From Linanthus parryae (lineage: Eukaryota; Streptophyta; Magnoliopsida; Ericales; Polemoniaceae), in assembly GCA_023055425.1 (NCBI GenBank), contig JALGPY010000033.1, forward strand, positions 2,474,908 through 2,538,907: DNA of 64,000 nt. The letters are read 5' to 3'. Position numbers and translations under genes: made by a program. Shown here in pieces: positions 1-12,900 of this stretch; the first letter of the stretch is position 1, and each line of letters begins with the position of its first letter. Below the pieces are notes generated by a model. It searched no databases and was not told where the DNA came from. It saw only the letters and a list, made by a program, of their open reading frames with translations.

Positions 1-494
1 TAATAATTAATCAAGATTTGTGTCCACATAAACAATCATAGATTAAGAGTTTCCAATATTACCAATAACAATGAAATATTTTATTATCTCACTTCGGTCA
101 GTCCGAGATAATTATATTTCATATGGCGGTCCTGTTCAACATACACAAAGTATGCTAGCGTAACAAGTTGAAACTATATCGTTTCCTTGACCGAGATGTG
201 TCAGTATAATGTTACACTACAGTCGTTCCGATGGTTTGTCCAAAATCATCTAGACTGTGAACCCTTACTTATATTCCATAAATAACTGACAATCAATCTC
301 GCGCATGCCCGAACTCGTCTGCATGTCCAATTGTCTTAGGTATGGAACATTAGACTTTATAATGCATATTTATATGGCAAGTAATAAATAGTGTTTGCAT
401 ACTCACGTGCTTGCTAAATTAAGATGCAAACAGTTATCTATTAAGAATTATTAATTCAACCATAAATATGGCTTTCTGAATACAATTCCCAACA
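1..494 (-). repeat. 3' LTR (partial) of Copia element E1
   Basis: This block matches 5934-6427 base for base in length, with about seven substitutions by eye and no gaps. On the minus strand it begins at 494 with TGTTGGGAATTG, directly after a purine-rich tract (AAGTGGGAGAT, 495-505) that fits a polypurine tract. It is therefore the start of the 3' LTR of a minus-strand element. The remaining roughly 1.4 kb of this LTR lies left of the window. Confidence 0.9.
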
Positions 495-3400
495 ATCTCC
501 CACTTATTCTCAAATCCATAAATTAACAATCTAGAAACCTTTCATAATCGGAAGTCTGAATCTATGTGTAGACTATATGTGATAAACTAGCATATCTACT
601 CTAAATCTTCTCAGATACCCGAGTACGCTATTATCACAGTCCACTAGTGTTCTTTCCTTGTAAGTGACTTAAAACTATTATCCATGCTAAAAGCAAAATA
701 GTTATCCTGTCAAATACTATACATAGAATACATGAGGCTCCACCTGCTAAAGCATGAGGAACTGCCTTTTTCCTCTCCATCTAATCAAGTGTTCTAAACA
801 CTGATTCTTAGACAGAGAAACTCCACTACGCCATAAGCAATAACGTTCTCTTGGAGTCTTTGCATACTTGAAACATGAAAGAACCTTATTGATATATGTG
901 ACTTTAGAAACAACCATCATTCTATTCTCCCGATCACGCGAGAGCTCAAACCAAGAATCTGAATGGTTTCACCTAAATCCCACATATCACGTTTACTAGA
1001 TAATTACACATTCACTGAAGATGTATATCCAATATTGTTTCCAATGAGCCATCCTCAACATGGAGCTCAAGAAATATTACCGATTTTCGGTGCATCTCTT
1101 CTACACACGAGATTCGTTATGACACAAATCAAACTATGATATTTGATCGCCTGGTCAAAAAGAATGCTGCAAGATCTGAATACTAGCTTAATCCGCATGT
1201 CAATTGACATCTTAAGTTTGTATTTCACGTTATCTTGCACAACTAACTCTTTTGGTCGCATCATGTAGATGCATCCATCAAGAATTCCAATGAAGAAATC
1301 CATCCTGACATACATCTTCCATATCTCATTACTGAAATGAGCAGCAAATATGAACGAGAATCTGAATAGACCTATATATAGCTACCGGCACAAGCAGCCT
1401 AGCTTTAAGGTTTTCACCTTTCCGTCTAATCTTCTCTTTCTCTTGTAGGTCCATTTGCAACCGATGATTTTTATCTCATCTTGCAAATCTACAATGTCCA
1501 AAAGGTAGTTATACTACATGAATGTTATCTCAGATGCTACAGACTAATGTCATGACTCTGCATATTCAACATTCATTGTCTCTTCATAGTATTAGGACTG
1601 AGTTAAAACTTATCCGGGATTCAACTTATCCCAAGTAGCTCAACCTATGAGGTTGTCATATAACTCTCCCACTACGACAAAGATCTCCCGTTTCTCGTGT
1701 ATTCGAAACAACATAAATTTATACTCCTTGTGTGTGTGTTATCTCAAAACTAACAACTTGACCATCTTCCTTAAGCTCCTTTAAAACAACTCTATGTTAC
1801 AGTTTCTTATTCATATGATTCCCTTTTCCAAGAATCAGGTATTGTGCCGACAATAACCTTCTGATCCTTAAGATCATAAATAAGTAACATTCTTATCCTT
1901 CTAATATTCAACCAAGAGACATACTTCTAATTTAGCTTCTAACTTATCGAAATGACTTCTCCATACCCGAAAGTGTCTAGAAAAGATTTTACCCTTTTCT
2001 ACAATTCCATGAATGTAGTCATGATCAATTTAGAGTGCTCTACATTCAAAATTATCAAACAGTCTCTAATGAATAATCTTAGGACGATAACAAAATAGTT
2101 GAATAACACTTTACTTCACTGATCCGATCATATCAATAAAAAATATGTTTCTTCTATCAGTGATGTTATTCGACCAATCTTTTTGTATTAGGAAATATTA
2201 TGGTAATTTAATATACAATTGTCACCACTATGCTAAAATACCTTAGGCAAAAAAACTTACCTCAAATTTAGCACATAAGACAATCTCTCGATACTAAAGT
2301 TCTACCATAAAATTCTCCCACTGCAAGAGTACCTACTCTCAGAGCATCTCTTGTCATGATGTCTATCTCTACACTACCATTTCGTCTACTTTTCCTGAAT
2401 CCTCATAAGGAATTCCAAACATGATAAGTTTCTCTAGTATCTACAAACCAGGAATGGCTGAACTAGTAACTAAACATGATTTGATGAATAGTGCAGTAGA
2501 CACGAGTGAGTTGTTCATCCTTAGCTTAAATTATGAAGTTGTTTCTTCGTAGTGTCTTTTCTGATAGCAAATAAAAATTCTTGCCTTTCGGCTTTTATTA
2601 GCATCACGTATGGGGAATAAAAACAACAACCTTAATTGGATTTATGAATATATTTCTACTTCCTACTATCAGATGGTTTAGAAGTACAACCAATTTTCAT
2701 TCACCAATATACTAGTTGTACTCCTGATGAGTCTTTTGCCCACAAATAATTCAATTAGCATTTTTTTTGCCAATGAATAACTCAACCTATCAATTTTGTA
2801 TTCATTCAAAAACTCTTAAAAGAATTATATGGGACCTCTTTATCTGACCGACCTAGTTTTCACTATCGATCTGAGATCCCTTAATCACATGTTCACTGAA
2901 AGGATGTAATATCCTTAGTACATGATTGCGTGCTGGGGCTCTATCTCATCTATGTGTTCATTAACGCCCTTATTGCCACTTACATTGCAACCCGATATTG
3001 ATGCCCAAACATCTTTACATGTTTGCACCATATCGTATGCATTTGACACCGGTTGATGTTGATGTTGCACTACATTTGACATATGCCAAGATGTAACCAG
3101 TGACATCTCACCAACCTTATCCTACCTTTGATAGGCCCGGGGTATTTACACCAACCGCCTCATCACTAGGTTCTTAAGTGCAAAACTTGGTCAACACACA
3201 CTTGCATTCCTTAGCAGTTAAGACAACTTTTAAAATTCTCTTCCAACTATAGTAATTCTAGTTAATTTATATTATATGAGAATCACATCCTGGGTTTAAA
3301 ACTTAGCATCTTTAATTATATGACAAACACGATAAAAAAAAATTATGTCCCTGAGTATGCTTAACCTTTGAATTCAACTAATAATAGAATTCATCGGCAA

Positions 3401-4537
3401 TTCGATTTCCATTTCAACTGCCTGCGACGATGGGCCACTCGACTTTGAAATAAATCAAACAGACAACGTCACTTTGGATTTATTATCGGGACATTTACCT
3501 GTCCAATAAAACCAAATAGCCGATTCTTAGGCCCAAAACAATTAGTAACAAGAACTCGATGGGAGGATATTACCAACCTTATTGTTAAGTGATTCAACCA
3601 TTACTTCGTACTGAACTGAATCTCTTAGTTTTAAAGAACAACTCCGATGGGGAGACTTGTCCAACAAACTAGATTCAACAACTATCCTTGTAAGGAGATT
3701 TGCCAAATAATCTGTAATTAACCATGGTACCGATGGGGCACTCATATCAATTACATTATTTCCAAATCAGTAATGGGGGCCTCGGGCTTCATTACTTTGC
3801 CAAAGAAAACCCTTTATCCACTTAATGTTTTTGTTTGAAATACTTATTTTATTAAATTTTTGAAAAATATGCTCCTTATTTGACTTGACCAAAATTTACA
3901 AAATAATATCTAGTTTAAACAAACAATTATTTTGTGACCAATTTTGATCTCAAATGAGCGAATAATTTTTCATTAATAAAATTAAATTCAAACAAAATTA
4001 GATTGATATAGACATGCATACAACCGTTTTAATATCCATGTTGTCCGTGATATCTTGATTAGTGACTATTAACAAATAACAAACCAATCAACACAACATA
4101 ATAAAACATCCACCCATAATAACAAAAACAACACATAAATTGTTATTATGGCCATGTCTTCATCGTCTCGATAGTCGCTTCCAATACTTGAATGCTCCAT
4201 CATCTACATCCGATCTTTTTTTTGGATCCAACATGTTCCTTCAATTTCTATTACATAGTCCTATCCTACTACATGGATCTAGACTACATAAAATTGAAAA
4301 ACAAGCTACTAATTAATTTACTATTCTCCACAAACCGGAGACTTTACAATTAATTACAACCCAAAATAGTGCCAAAAACACGGCAATAAAATAACAACCA
4401 CAAACATAAAATAAAATTTTAATATGGCCATAATAACAGTGAATCTGCAAAACAGTGTTAGCACAATGCAGTCCATTCACACAATTACCGTATTTTAATT
4501 GGACAACATGGTTTGATTAATCTAAGCATAAAATCAA
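495..4537 (-). mobile_element. Decayed internal region of Copia element E1
   Basis: About 4 kb lie between the polypurine tract and the primer site without one long reading frame. Fragments of a Copia pol can still be read on the minus strand in the expected order. Near 1838-1890 is the integrase tail (YDLKDQKVIVGTIP resembles the usual FYDPKENKVFVS). Near 1443-1475 is the start of reverse transcriptase (IGCKWTYK). At 1067-1315 is the RT core, and around 1020-1060 a broken YVDD region reads HVED. Stops and frame changes separate them. The LTRs are nearly identical, so the coding decay is older than the last transposition, and the element was probably moved in trans. Gag is not recognisable. 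The stretch 2000-4500 is AT-rich with nothing further that I can name. Confidence 0.75.
1067..1315 (-). pseudogene. Copia reverse transcriptase fragment (E1)
   Basis: The 82-residue open stretch keeps the spacing of the Copia RT core. MDFFIGILDGCIYMMRP stands where intact elements have MDVKTAFLNGNLEEDVYMTQP, followed by a diverged version of the KLQRSIYGLKQASRSWN block and FDQAIK for FDEAIK. The key catalytic DVKTAFL segment has changed (VRMDFFI), so it cannot be active. It confirms that E1 is a minus-strand Ty1-copia element with a dead polymerase. Confidence 0.7.
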
Positions 4538-4556
4538 CGTTGGCTCTGATACCACC
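4538..4556 (-). other. Primer-binding site of E1
   Basis: On the minus strand, GGTGGTATCAGAGCCAACG directly follows the LTR end at 4557. TGGTATCAGAGC is the usual plant primer site complementary to the 3' end of initiator tRNA-Met. It fixes the inner end of the 5' LTR and the orientation of E1. Confidence 0.85.
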
Positions 4557-6427
4557 TGAAGGGAAAATTCGATGAGATTTGTCCCGGACCACGTGATTTA
4601 TGCAGAGAATTAATCATAGGCATTCAAAAAAAAATTACTGTGGGAAGTTAGCTTGCAGAATAAACTTACCACAGTCCATCCGGACTGGGACGACACGAAT
4701 CCCGAGACTTTGACCAGCCACTGTCGAAGCTCTGTTCTGAATCTGACACTGGTACCTATGCCATTGCGTCCGTCTCGTCGAGATACACAATTTTCATATA
4801 CGGCTCGTCTTCATCCGACATCTGTAGCTCCGGTTAAGCTCCAAAAACCAAATTCAGATCCTGCTGAAAATCGATCGCGGACCAGAAACTTTGACCAGCG
4901 ATATCTGGAGTTCTACAACTCCGATCGACGCGCCGTTTCTTCCTGTCTCTTCGTTTTTTTGAGATCTACAACTTTTGTGTTTTATAAAAAGTGATCCGAG
5001 ATCGTTATCTAGGCCTAAACACCCAAAAACGGAATCTGGTATGTCCGGAAGCCTCCGACGTATAATCCAAGCTCCGATTCAAGTTCAATGGTGATTCGAA
5101 AATGAAAAGCTCATGGATGCACAGCTGGGTTTTTCTCTCTTGTGTGGAAAAGATGTATATCCAAATCATCATCACTTAAGAACTATGGTGTACTATTTAT
5201 AGAGACATATTACTAACCCTAATATTAGGAATACCCATAATTGCACACAAGTCCCTTGTAGGAAAACTTTACATAGCAAGTCCCTCCCTACAAACTTTAG
5301 TGTAGCTTGCAATTAAGTCCTAATCATATGGTTTGTAGTAATACCCATCAACTATAAAATACCAAACATAATCTCAATTTACATTCCACACACTTGAGAC
5401 TCAAAAACACTTGTGAGTCACATGATCACGCTTATGTTGGACTACGTCGGGGACCTCTGGAGAAAATAAATGAATCGGCTCCCAATAATATATTTGAACT
5501 CATAATTCAACCCGAATTAAATTCAAAACTAATTATTAATTATAGTTTACTCCACCATAAAACTATAATTGAACTACGACATTTATTCTCATCATTATGT
5601 ATGAGCTCCTGTTATTAATATCAGACAACTCCCCACGTTAAGATTACAGATACCCGTTAATGCTGATCTACTCTTACTGACAATTTCGATCTCATCAACA
5701 TCTTATGTATTCCCTGATCTATACCGCTCAACCCTTATTTGTTATGTCTGGTTACAAATAACCAGCTGGCCAGACTTGACATAACAAAACCTAGTGAGCT
5801 CCCAGGAGGGTACATCATTCTCATACGAGACGTCGATTACATGATTCATTTAGCTTTCACCAAATCATAACAATCATTATCCAATATACCAGGATTGTTG
5901 ACTCGCATTTGAATCTCACTCAGTATATCAAAATAATAATTAATCAAGATTTGTGTCCACATAAACAATCATAGATTAAGAGTTTCCAATATTACCAATA
6001 ACAATGAAATATTTTATTATCTCACTTCGGTGAGTCCGAGATAATTATATTTCATATGGCGGTCCTGTTCAACATACACAAAGTATGCTAGCGTAACAAG
6101 TTGAAACTATATCTTTTCCTTGACCGAGATGTGTCAGTATAATGTTACACTACAGCCGTTCCGATGGTTTGTCCAAAATCATCTAGACTGTGAACCCTTA
6201 CTTATATTCCATAAATAACTGACAATCAATCTCGCGCATGCCCGAACTCGTCTACATGTCCAATTGTCTTAGGTATGGAACATTAGACTTTATAATGCAT
6301 ATTTATATGGCAAATAATAAATAGTGTTTGCATACTCACGTGCTTGCTAAATTAAGATGCAAACAGTTATCTATTAAGAATTATTAATTCAACCATAAAT
6401 ATGGATTTCTGAATACAATTCCCGACA
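4557..6427 (-). repeat. 5' LTR of Copia element E1
   Basis: This is a complete 1871-bp LTR that starts TGTCGGGAATTG at 6427 and ends CCCTTCA at 4557 on the minus strand, next to the primer site. The first base pairs at 6427 are TGTCGG, where the other LTR has TGTTGG. A single-base change thus lies near the terminus. The right neighbour at 6428 is the reading frame of a CACTA TNP2 gene, so E1 has split that gene. The matching target-site duplication lies outside the window. Confidence 0.9.
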
Positions 6428-9400
6428 ATATCATCAGATGAAACACATTTAAAAAACGGGGAGGATGATACATTTGCTAAGCTGTTAAGCGATGCACAAT
6501 GTGAGGCATACCCAGGGTGTCGGAAGTTCTCTAAGCTGTCACTAATAATAAGGTTGCTGCATATTAAGACGCTTTGTAAATGGAGTAATAAATCGGTGAA
6601 CATGGTGTTAGATCTTCTTAGAGAGTTACTGTCGCCGGGTCACACTGTAACAAAGTCGTTTTATGAAGCTAAAAACATTTTACGTGAACTTGGGCTTGGT
6701 TATGTCAATATCCATGCATGTCAAAACAATTGTGCTCTGTATTTGAAGGAAAATGAGAATTTGGATCACTGTCCCAATTCTGACTGTAGGGAATCTAGGT
6801 GGAAGGAATGTCGCAATGGGAAAAAAATTCCTCGGACGGTTCTTAGATACTTCCCTGTGAAACCCAGGCTTCAAAAATTGTTCATGTCTAAAAACATTGC
6901 CAAGGAATTGCGTTGGCACAAGGATCGGCGTGTGCATGACAACAGTGTCATTGCGCACCCGGCTGATGCTAAGCAATGGCAAGATTTTGACAAAGAACAT
7001 GAATGGTTTGCTCAAGATCCTCGTAATATTAGGTTGGGATTAGCCAGTGATGGTTTTAATCCTTTCAGTAATATGAGTAGCACGTATAGTATGTGGCCTG
7101 TAATGCTTGTTATATACAATGTGGGGGCTACACAGGTTATGAAAGACCCGTTTATTATTATGCCCCTATTCATACCAGGGCCGCATTCACCGGGAAATGA
7201 TATTGATGTTTTCTTCCGTCCATAAATTGATGACTTGAAAGACTTGTGGGAAGAAGGTATAGAAACGTACGATGCTTATTCTGGTGAAAGATTTATGTTG
7301 CATGCTGCACTCTTGTGGACAATAAATGATTTCCTTGCATTGGTATATTGTCCGGATGGAGTACCAAAGGGAAATTAGCGTGTCCACCGTGCAACAAGGA
7401 AACTCACCATATAAGATTGAAGCATAGTAAGAAACAGGTTTACATGGGTCATCGTCGGTTCTTACCACTCAATCATCCATGGCGACGGAATAAAAAATTT
7501 AATGGTAAATTTGAGCCTAAACCTAAGCCGAAGGAGTTATCTGGAGATGATGTTCTTGATCAGTTAAAGTCACTTCCTTCAGATTTGAAGTTTGGAAAGA
7601 CTTTAACTAACAAGAAGAGAAAACGGTCCGACAAAGAATTAAACTGGAGGAAAGAAAGTATTTTTTTCGAATTGAGCTATTGGAAAACACTTAAGATAAG
7701 ACATAACTTGGATGTCATGCATGTAGAGAAAAATGTTTGTGAGAGTGTGCTTGGGACTTTGATGAGTATTGATGGGAAAACAAAACATACTGAAAAATTA
7801 CGTAAAGATTTGGCGGAACTGGGTATTATGAAAGAGCTGCATGTACGCAAAGATGGTGATAGAGATGTCATTCCCCATGCACCCTACTGTCTAGATGTCG
7901 GTGGAAGGAAAAATATTTGTGAATGGTTAAAAAATATTAAATTCCCTGACGGTTACGCGTCAAATATATCTCGTTGTGTGAGCAGCAATGATAACAAGAT
8001 AATTGGCATGAAAAGCCATGATTATCATGTACTGTTACAACGGCTGCTTCCACTTGCTATACGTGGGAACTTGAGCAAACAAATTTGTGATGCATTAACT
8101 GACCTTATTCTTCAAAGAACTGTCTTCGCGAACTTTGACGGTTGAGTGCTTGGAGGGATTAGAAAGGGATATCGTGTTGATACTCTGTAAATTGGAGTTG
8201 ATTTTTCCTCCATCGTTCTTTGATGTTATGATGCACCTGCCAGTCCACCTTCCTCGAGAGGTAATGTATGGAGGACCAGTTCAATATCGCTGGATGTATC
8301 CCATTGAAAGGTTAGGCCTTTCGTAATTTATGAGGTTTTGCATTATGTCATACTTCAACAAATTTATCATTCATATATATGTTGTGTAAACAGATTTCTA
8401 TATACGCTAAAGCAATATGTGAGAAATAAGGCTCGACCTGAAGGTTCAATTGCCGAAGCATACATCGACAATGAATGTTTAAATTTCTGTTCGATGTATC
8501 TTGACGGCGTTGAAACAAGATATAATCGTGCGGACAGAAACCATGAAGGAGTCAATATCAGCCGAAATAGTAGCTTGTCTATATTTTCTCGTCCTGTTCG
8601 GCCTTTGAGTGCCTCACAGGTTGAAAGGCTGACACCTTCTGAATATGAGATTGTTCGATGGTTTGTTTTACACAACTGCGAAGAGATCGATATATATATG
8701 AAGTAAGTATTTTTGTTAGGAAAACTTGATGTACCTTGGTCAATAATTTAGTCAAATGTTTAAATACTGTTGACATGCATATGGGCGCAGTAAGCATCTT
8801 GAGGAAATTGAGTTGCGGGAGTCTTCAAATGTCGAGAAAACACATCAGCTTGAGTTTACTGATTGGTTTAAGAATCTTGTAAGAGATCTTGTTACATAGC
8901 TTGTCATTTTGTAATATATAATTTATATTGAATACGTTCTGAAACGTTTATATATATGTTTGATCAGATGGTTAAAAAGCGAATTGACATGTCTGTAGAG
9001 GCTACTGATGACCTTTACTCGCTTGCTTGTGGGCCTGATAGACATATTAAACGGTATACGGGATGTGATATTAATTGCATGAGATTTCACACAAATGCAC
9101 GTGATGAACGACGAGTGACTCATAACTCTGGTGTTTTGGTGCGAGCAGACCATGAAGGAACCGAAATTGATTTCTATGGTGTTTTAACTGATATCATTGA
9201 GCTGACATATGTAGGAGGGTATCGTGTTTTTATTTTTAAGTGCAATTGGTTTAATACAGGAGATACGAAGACAGGAGTTAGGAAAGATAAGTACTTCACT
9301 AGCGTGAACGTTAGTCGTACTTGGTATAAAGGGGAACCTTATATACTTGCGTCGCAGGCTCAACAAGTGTTCTATGTCCCAGATGTTATTCTAGGTAAGA

Positions 9401-9738
9401 ACTACAGAATAGTTCAGAAGATTCAACCTAGAAATTGGTACAACATTTCTAAAACCGAAGAAGAAACAAGTTATCGTGACATAGAGACCGATGCATATCA
9501 ACAATCGTTTTCGACTGGTAAGAGTCCTGTCACTGAATTTGATCCTGAAGATAATTTTTTACTAAGTGAGGGAGAAGAAGATATGAATCACGACGATGAC
9601 GATGACGCCGCCGATGACGACGACGACAGTGATGACGCCGGTGGTGAGGCCTACAGCAGCGACGGTACTCACATAGGTGATGATGATGACGGCGATGACG
9701 ACGACGATTACGATACAGATTTGGGGGAGTTCACATAA
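6428..9738 (+). pseudogene. tnp2: TNP2-like CACTA transposase, broken
   Basis: This is the catalytic transposase that cuts and joins the ends of a CACTA element. The frame is open from 6428, at the E1 junction, and carries strong family blocks: YPGC.KFSKLS, GLGYVNIHACQNNC, RWHKDRR, LGLASDGFNPF, SYSMWPV-like, PGNDID, GWSTKGKLACP, YMGHRRFLP, HNLDVMHVEKNV, GGPVQYRWMYPIER, TYKxQYVRNKARPEGSIAEAY-like and CNWFNTG. I place GT-AG introns at 8311-8393, 8703-8790 and 8879-8967, each restoring the frame. The last exon ends with a very acidic tail. Damage: an in-frame TAA at 7223-7225, a frame change near 7335 and another near 8105. The N-terminus is missing. Confidence 0.9.
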
Positions 9739-9956
9739 CTGCATTTCTATAATTATTGTTGACTAGTATTTGGTTATTTGGATTTCTGTTTTTTGGGCAT
9801 TATTTTTTTTAGCTACTTGGATTCCAGTTATTTGGGGTATTAATTAGTTTTTTCAATTTTTAGATGAAGGAAACGTTATTGTCTGTATGCATTCTTACCC
9901 GAAATTAATGTCGCATAGCATTTTGTTACACTTGAATTTGTAGATTACTGCAGGCC

Positions 9957-12900
9957 ATGGAAACATATGCAAAGGTCAGACGCTCGCTCCGGTTAACTCC
10001 TTCGAAGTCTACGAGCAGCGTACGTGGACTCCAAGATCCTGAAAAGAATATTATGGTGGAGGTAAGGATTCTGCATTTAAACAAAACAATGTAATTAAGC
10101 ATTTACGTATGTTGAACTGCGGTGACTTAATTTTGTATGTTCATGTTCTAAGAATGCAGGCCCTCGTACTAGCGCAAGAAAGTCCCCTCGACGCACGCCT
10201 AGTGGAGCAGCACGTAATATCCAGGAGGCGCAATCTGTCCCAAGTGCCAGTGTTTTGGAGGCAGACACCAGCAACAAGCGCAATGAAATCAGTATGACTT
10301 TTCAAATTTTCGTATTTTATTGGTATTTTTTATATAATTGTTCTTACACTGCGGTCTAACTGCTTATGATTGCCTTATTTATTGCGTTGTAGTATCGCCG
10401 CGATCTGTAATGCAGAAAAAGCTTGGCAATTCCCAGAATCCGAGAGCTGTTTCAACAAAAAATAAGAAATCTACAGTGTCACTGCCCCCCGAATGGTTGG
10501 CTGCGAATAAAGGTAATATGGGTCTACTTCGTAATCAAATTCGATCTTTTGAGAACGTATAATGGTTTCGTAATTTATATTGACCGCGTGCACGCAGGAA
10601 TTTCCACTGCAAAGAAGGGCAGAAAGAAGGAAAATGTGGTTGGAACTGTTCCAAGTGACCATCCTTCTGGAGATGCAGCTGGTAATGATGTCTGCTTGGA
10701 TGACCAGCAGTCACAAGCTACAATGTCGACTCCGAAGAGGACAAAGACCTCCAATAATGTTGGAAGGACAGACTAAGTACTGGTGGACACTGAGGTACGT
10801 AGCTGTTTGAAGTTAAATGTAAACGACCGTCCCATACAGTCTTCATAACATCACATCCTATATGTGTATATCGCAAACAGGTAACTGACTCCCAAAGGCG
10901 CATAAGAAGATCCCCTAGATTGAGAACCGACAGGGCTAACACTACTGACACAAGGGAAGATGCGACTCCTGAAATTTGAGGGTTAGAGGAAAATGAACCC
11001 AAAAGTAGCCAAGTAGTTGCAAGTGCTTTCAAACTTTGGATGATTTGTACACTAAAACGTGTAACACTTTGTTCCAAATGTGACGTAGGTTATGCCACAG
11101 GATGTTGCAGTAGACGAGTCCATACGACCAACACCTCAGAGACTGACACCGACAGTACCTGCGGAGTTGGGTGGTGACAGCATAGTTCACAGCAGAAACT
11201 CCCTGGAGAAAGAAAATGCGGGAACACACTCCATCGACAAATCTCAGAAGAAAACCGTTACAAGCACTGTTCAAATGGAAGAGGAAAACGTCGATGATGA
11301 CAGCGATGAGGTAATGTTCAAGATTTTATTGCCGTATGCATATGTTGTTACTGCATTTCATCCTATTTCATTCCTTACCTTGTCTTACAAATGTCATGTA
11401 TATGCCATCAAGGAATTCTTTCGGCTACCACCTGAACTGTGGGTTGCGAGACTAGCTGCAGCTCAACGTGCCGAGGGCAGAGTTCGTAGAAGAAACTCCC
11501 AGGAACCAGACATAACATCACAAACCAGGAAGAAGGCTCGGAAGAACACCGTTACAAGTCTTCAAATGGAAGAGGAAAATGTCCATGTCAGCGATGAGGT
11601 ACTGTTCATACGGCTTCTGAAATATTTATTGTTCAACATACATGGAAAAATTTGTAGTTGCTAGCTTATGTATGAATATGCGATGCAGGGTACGAGAAGG
11701 GATGTTGGCATCAGAAGATCGCATCGATTAAGACCAAACAGGAACGTGTACAAAAAAGCAGCGGCGTCGAATCCCAGGACGAATCCTCGTAACAACTCCA
11801 CAACAGATGTGGAAAGGGAAGTGTGGGATCTGTCTTTGGATGACGTAGATCCTGATGTAAGTATAAATATAACCTATTTTTTCTTAAAAATCATCTAGAA
11901 ACTGTTTTTCCATTCCGTAACTTTTTATTGTGCAATTTTGTTTAAAACTGTGACGCAGGTTACGACACGGGTTGTTGCCGAAAGAAGATCCCATCGGTTA
12001 ACACCTACTAGGCTGACCAGGAAAAAAACATCGTCAAATTCCAGGACGACTGCAAGGAAGAAAAATGGTACAAATGCTGAAGTGGACTCGATTCGTTCTG
12101 ACGATGACATGGATCCTGCTGTAAGTAGCAGTACAATTTTTTTAATTTTTAACTTAACATAGAAACGGGTAATGTGTGTAATTTATGGTAGAATGTCGTG
12201 CATGTTACGAGACAGGATGTTGTAAGAAGATCGAATCGATCGACGCCTAGGAGGTTGCTGAAGAGAAAACATGCAGCATCAAACCCCAGGACAACTTCTC
12301 GGAACAAATCCGCCAGAGATGCTGAAACGGAAGGGTTAGATCCATCAGACGATGAGATTGCTGGTGATGTAAGTAGTAGTTTAACTTATTTCTTTTCAAC
12401 AGTGAGCTACTATTTGGTTGTGTCTTATTTAACGTTTTATTGTAGAATGTGGTGCCTTGTGGTTCGTCGAGAAGGTCGCGTCGTCTGAAATTCAGAACAG
12501 GGAAACGAACACCACCAACTGATGCGGGACATGCTGAGAACGTGGCAGCCGAATGTATGTATCGTAGAAGTTATGTTGATTCTTAAATACGGTTGCATAC
12601 GAGTTATTAGTATTTTTATTTACTTGAAATTTGATGCTTTTCGTAATGTATTAATTCTTCTCTCGTACGTAGCTCCCCAAATAACTAGAACTGGAAGAGG
12701 AGTGACGCGTGGGCTAAGTATCAGAAGTAAGACCAAAAAAATTGGAGGTAAGATCGATGTTTACATTCCCCTGGGGAAGCGGAGACCAGTGGGTGATGGC
12801 CGTTTGGAGCTCACGGCTGAGGTTGGTGTTGCTGTACGCATGCATGCACAGGCTAGAAGTCCGTCATGGAAGAAAATGGAGGATCATCACAGGAAACCCA

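Noticed and set aside
4653..4994. 113-codon open frame on the + strand inside the E1 LTR
   Set aside because: It lies within an LTR on the strand opposite to the element and shows no family motif.
9562..9744. Valine/isoleucine-rich open frame on the minus strand resembling a membrane protein
   Set aside because: It is the antisense of the GAC/GAT repeats that encode the acidic TNP2 tail.
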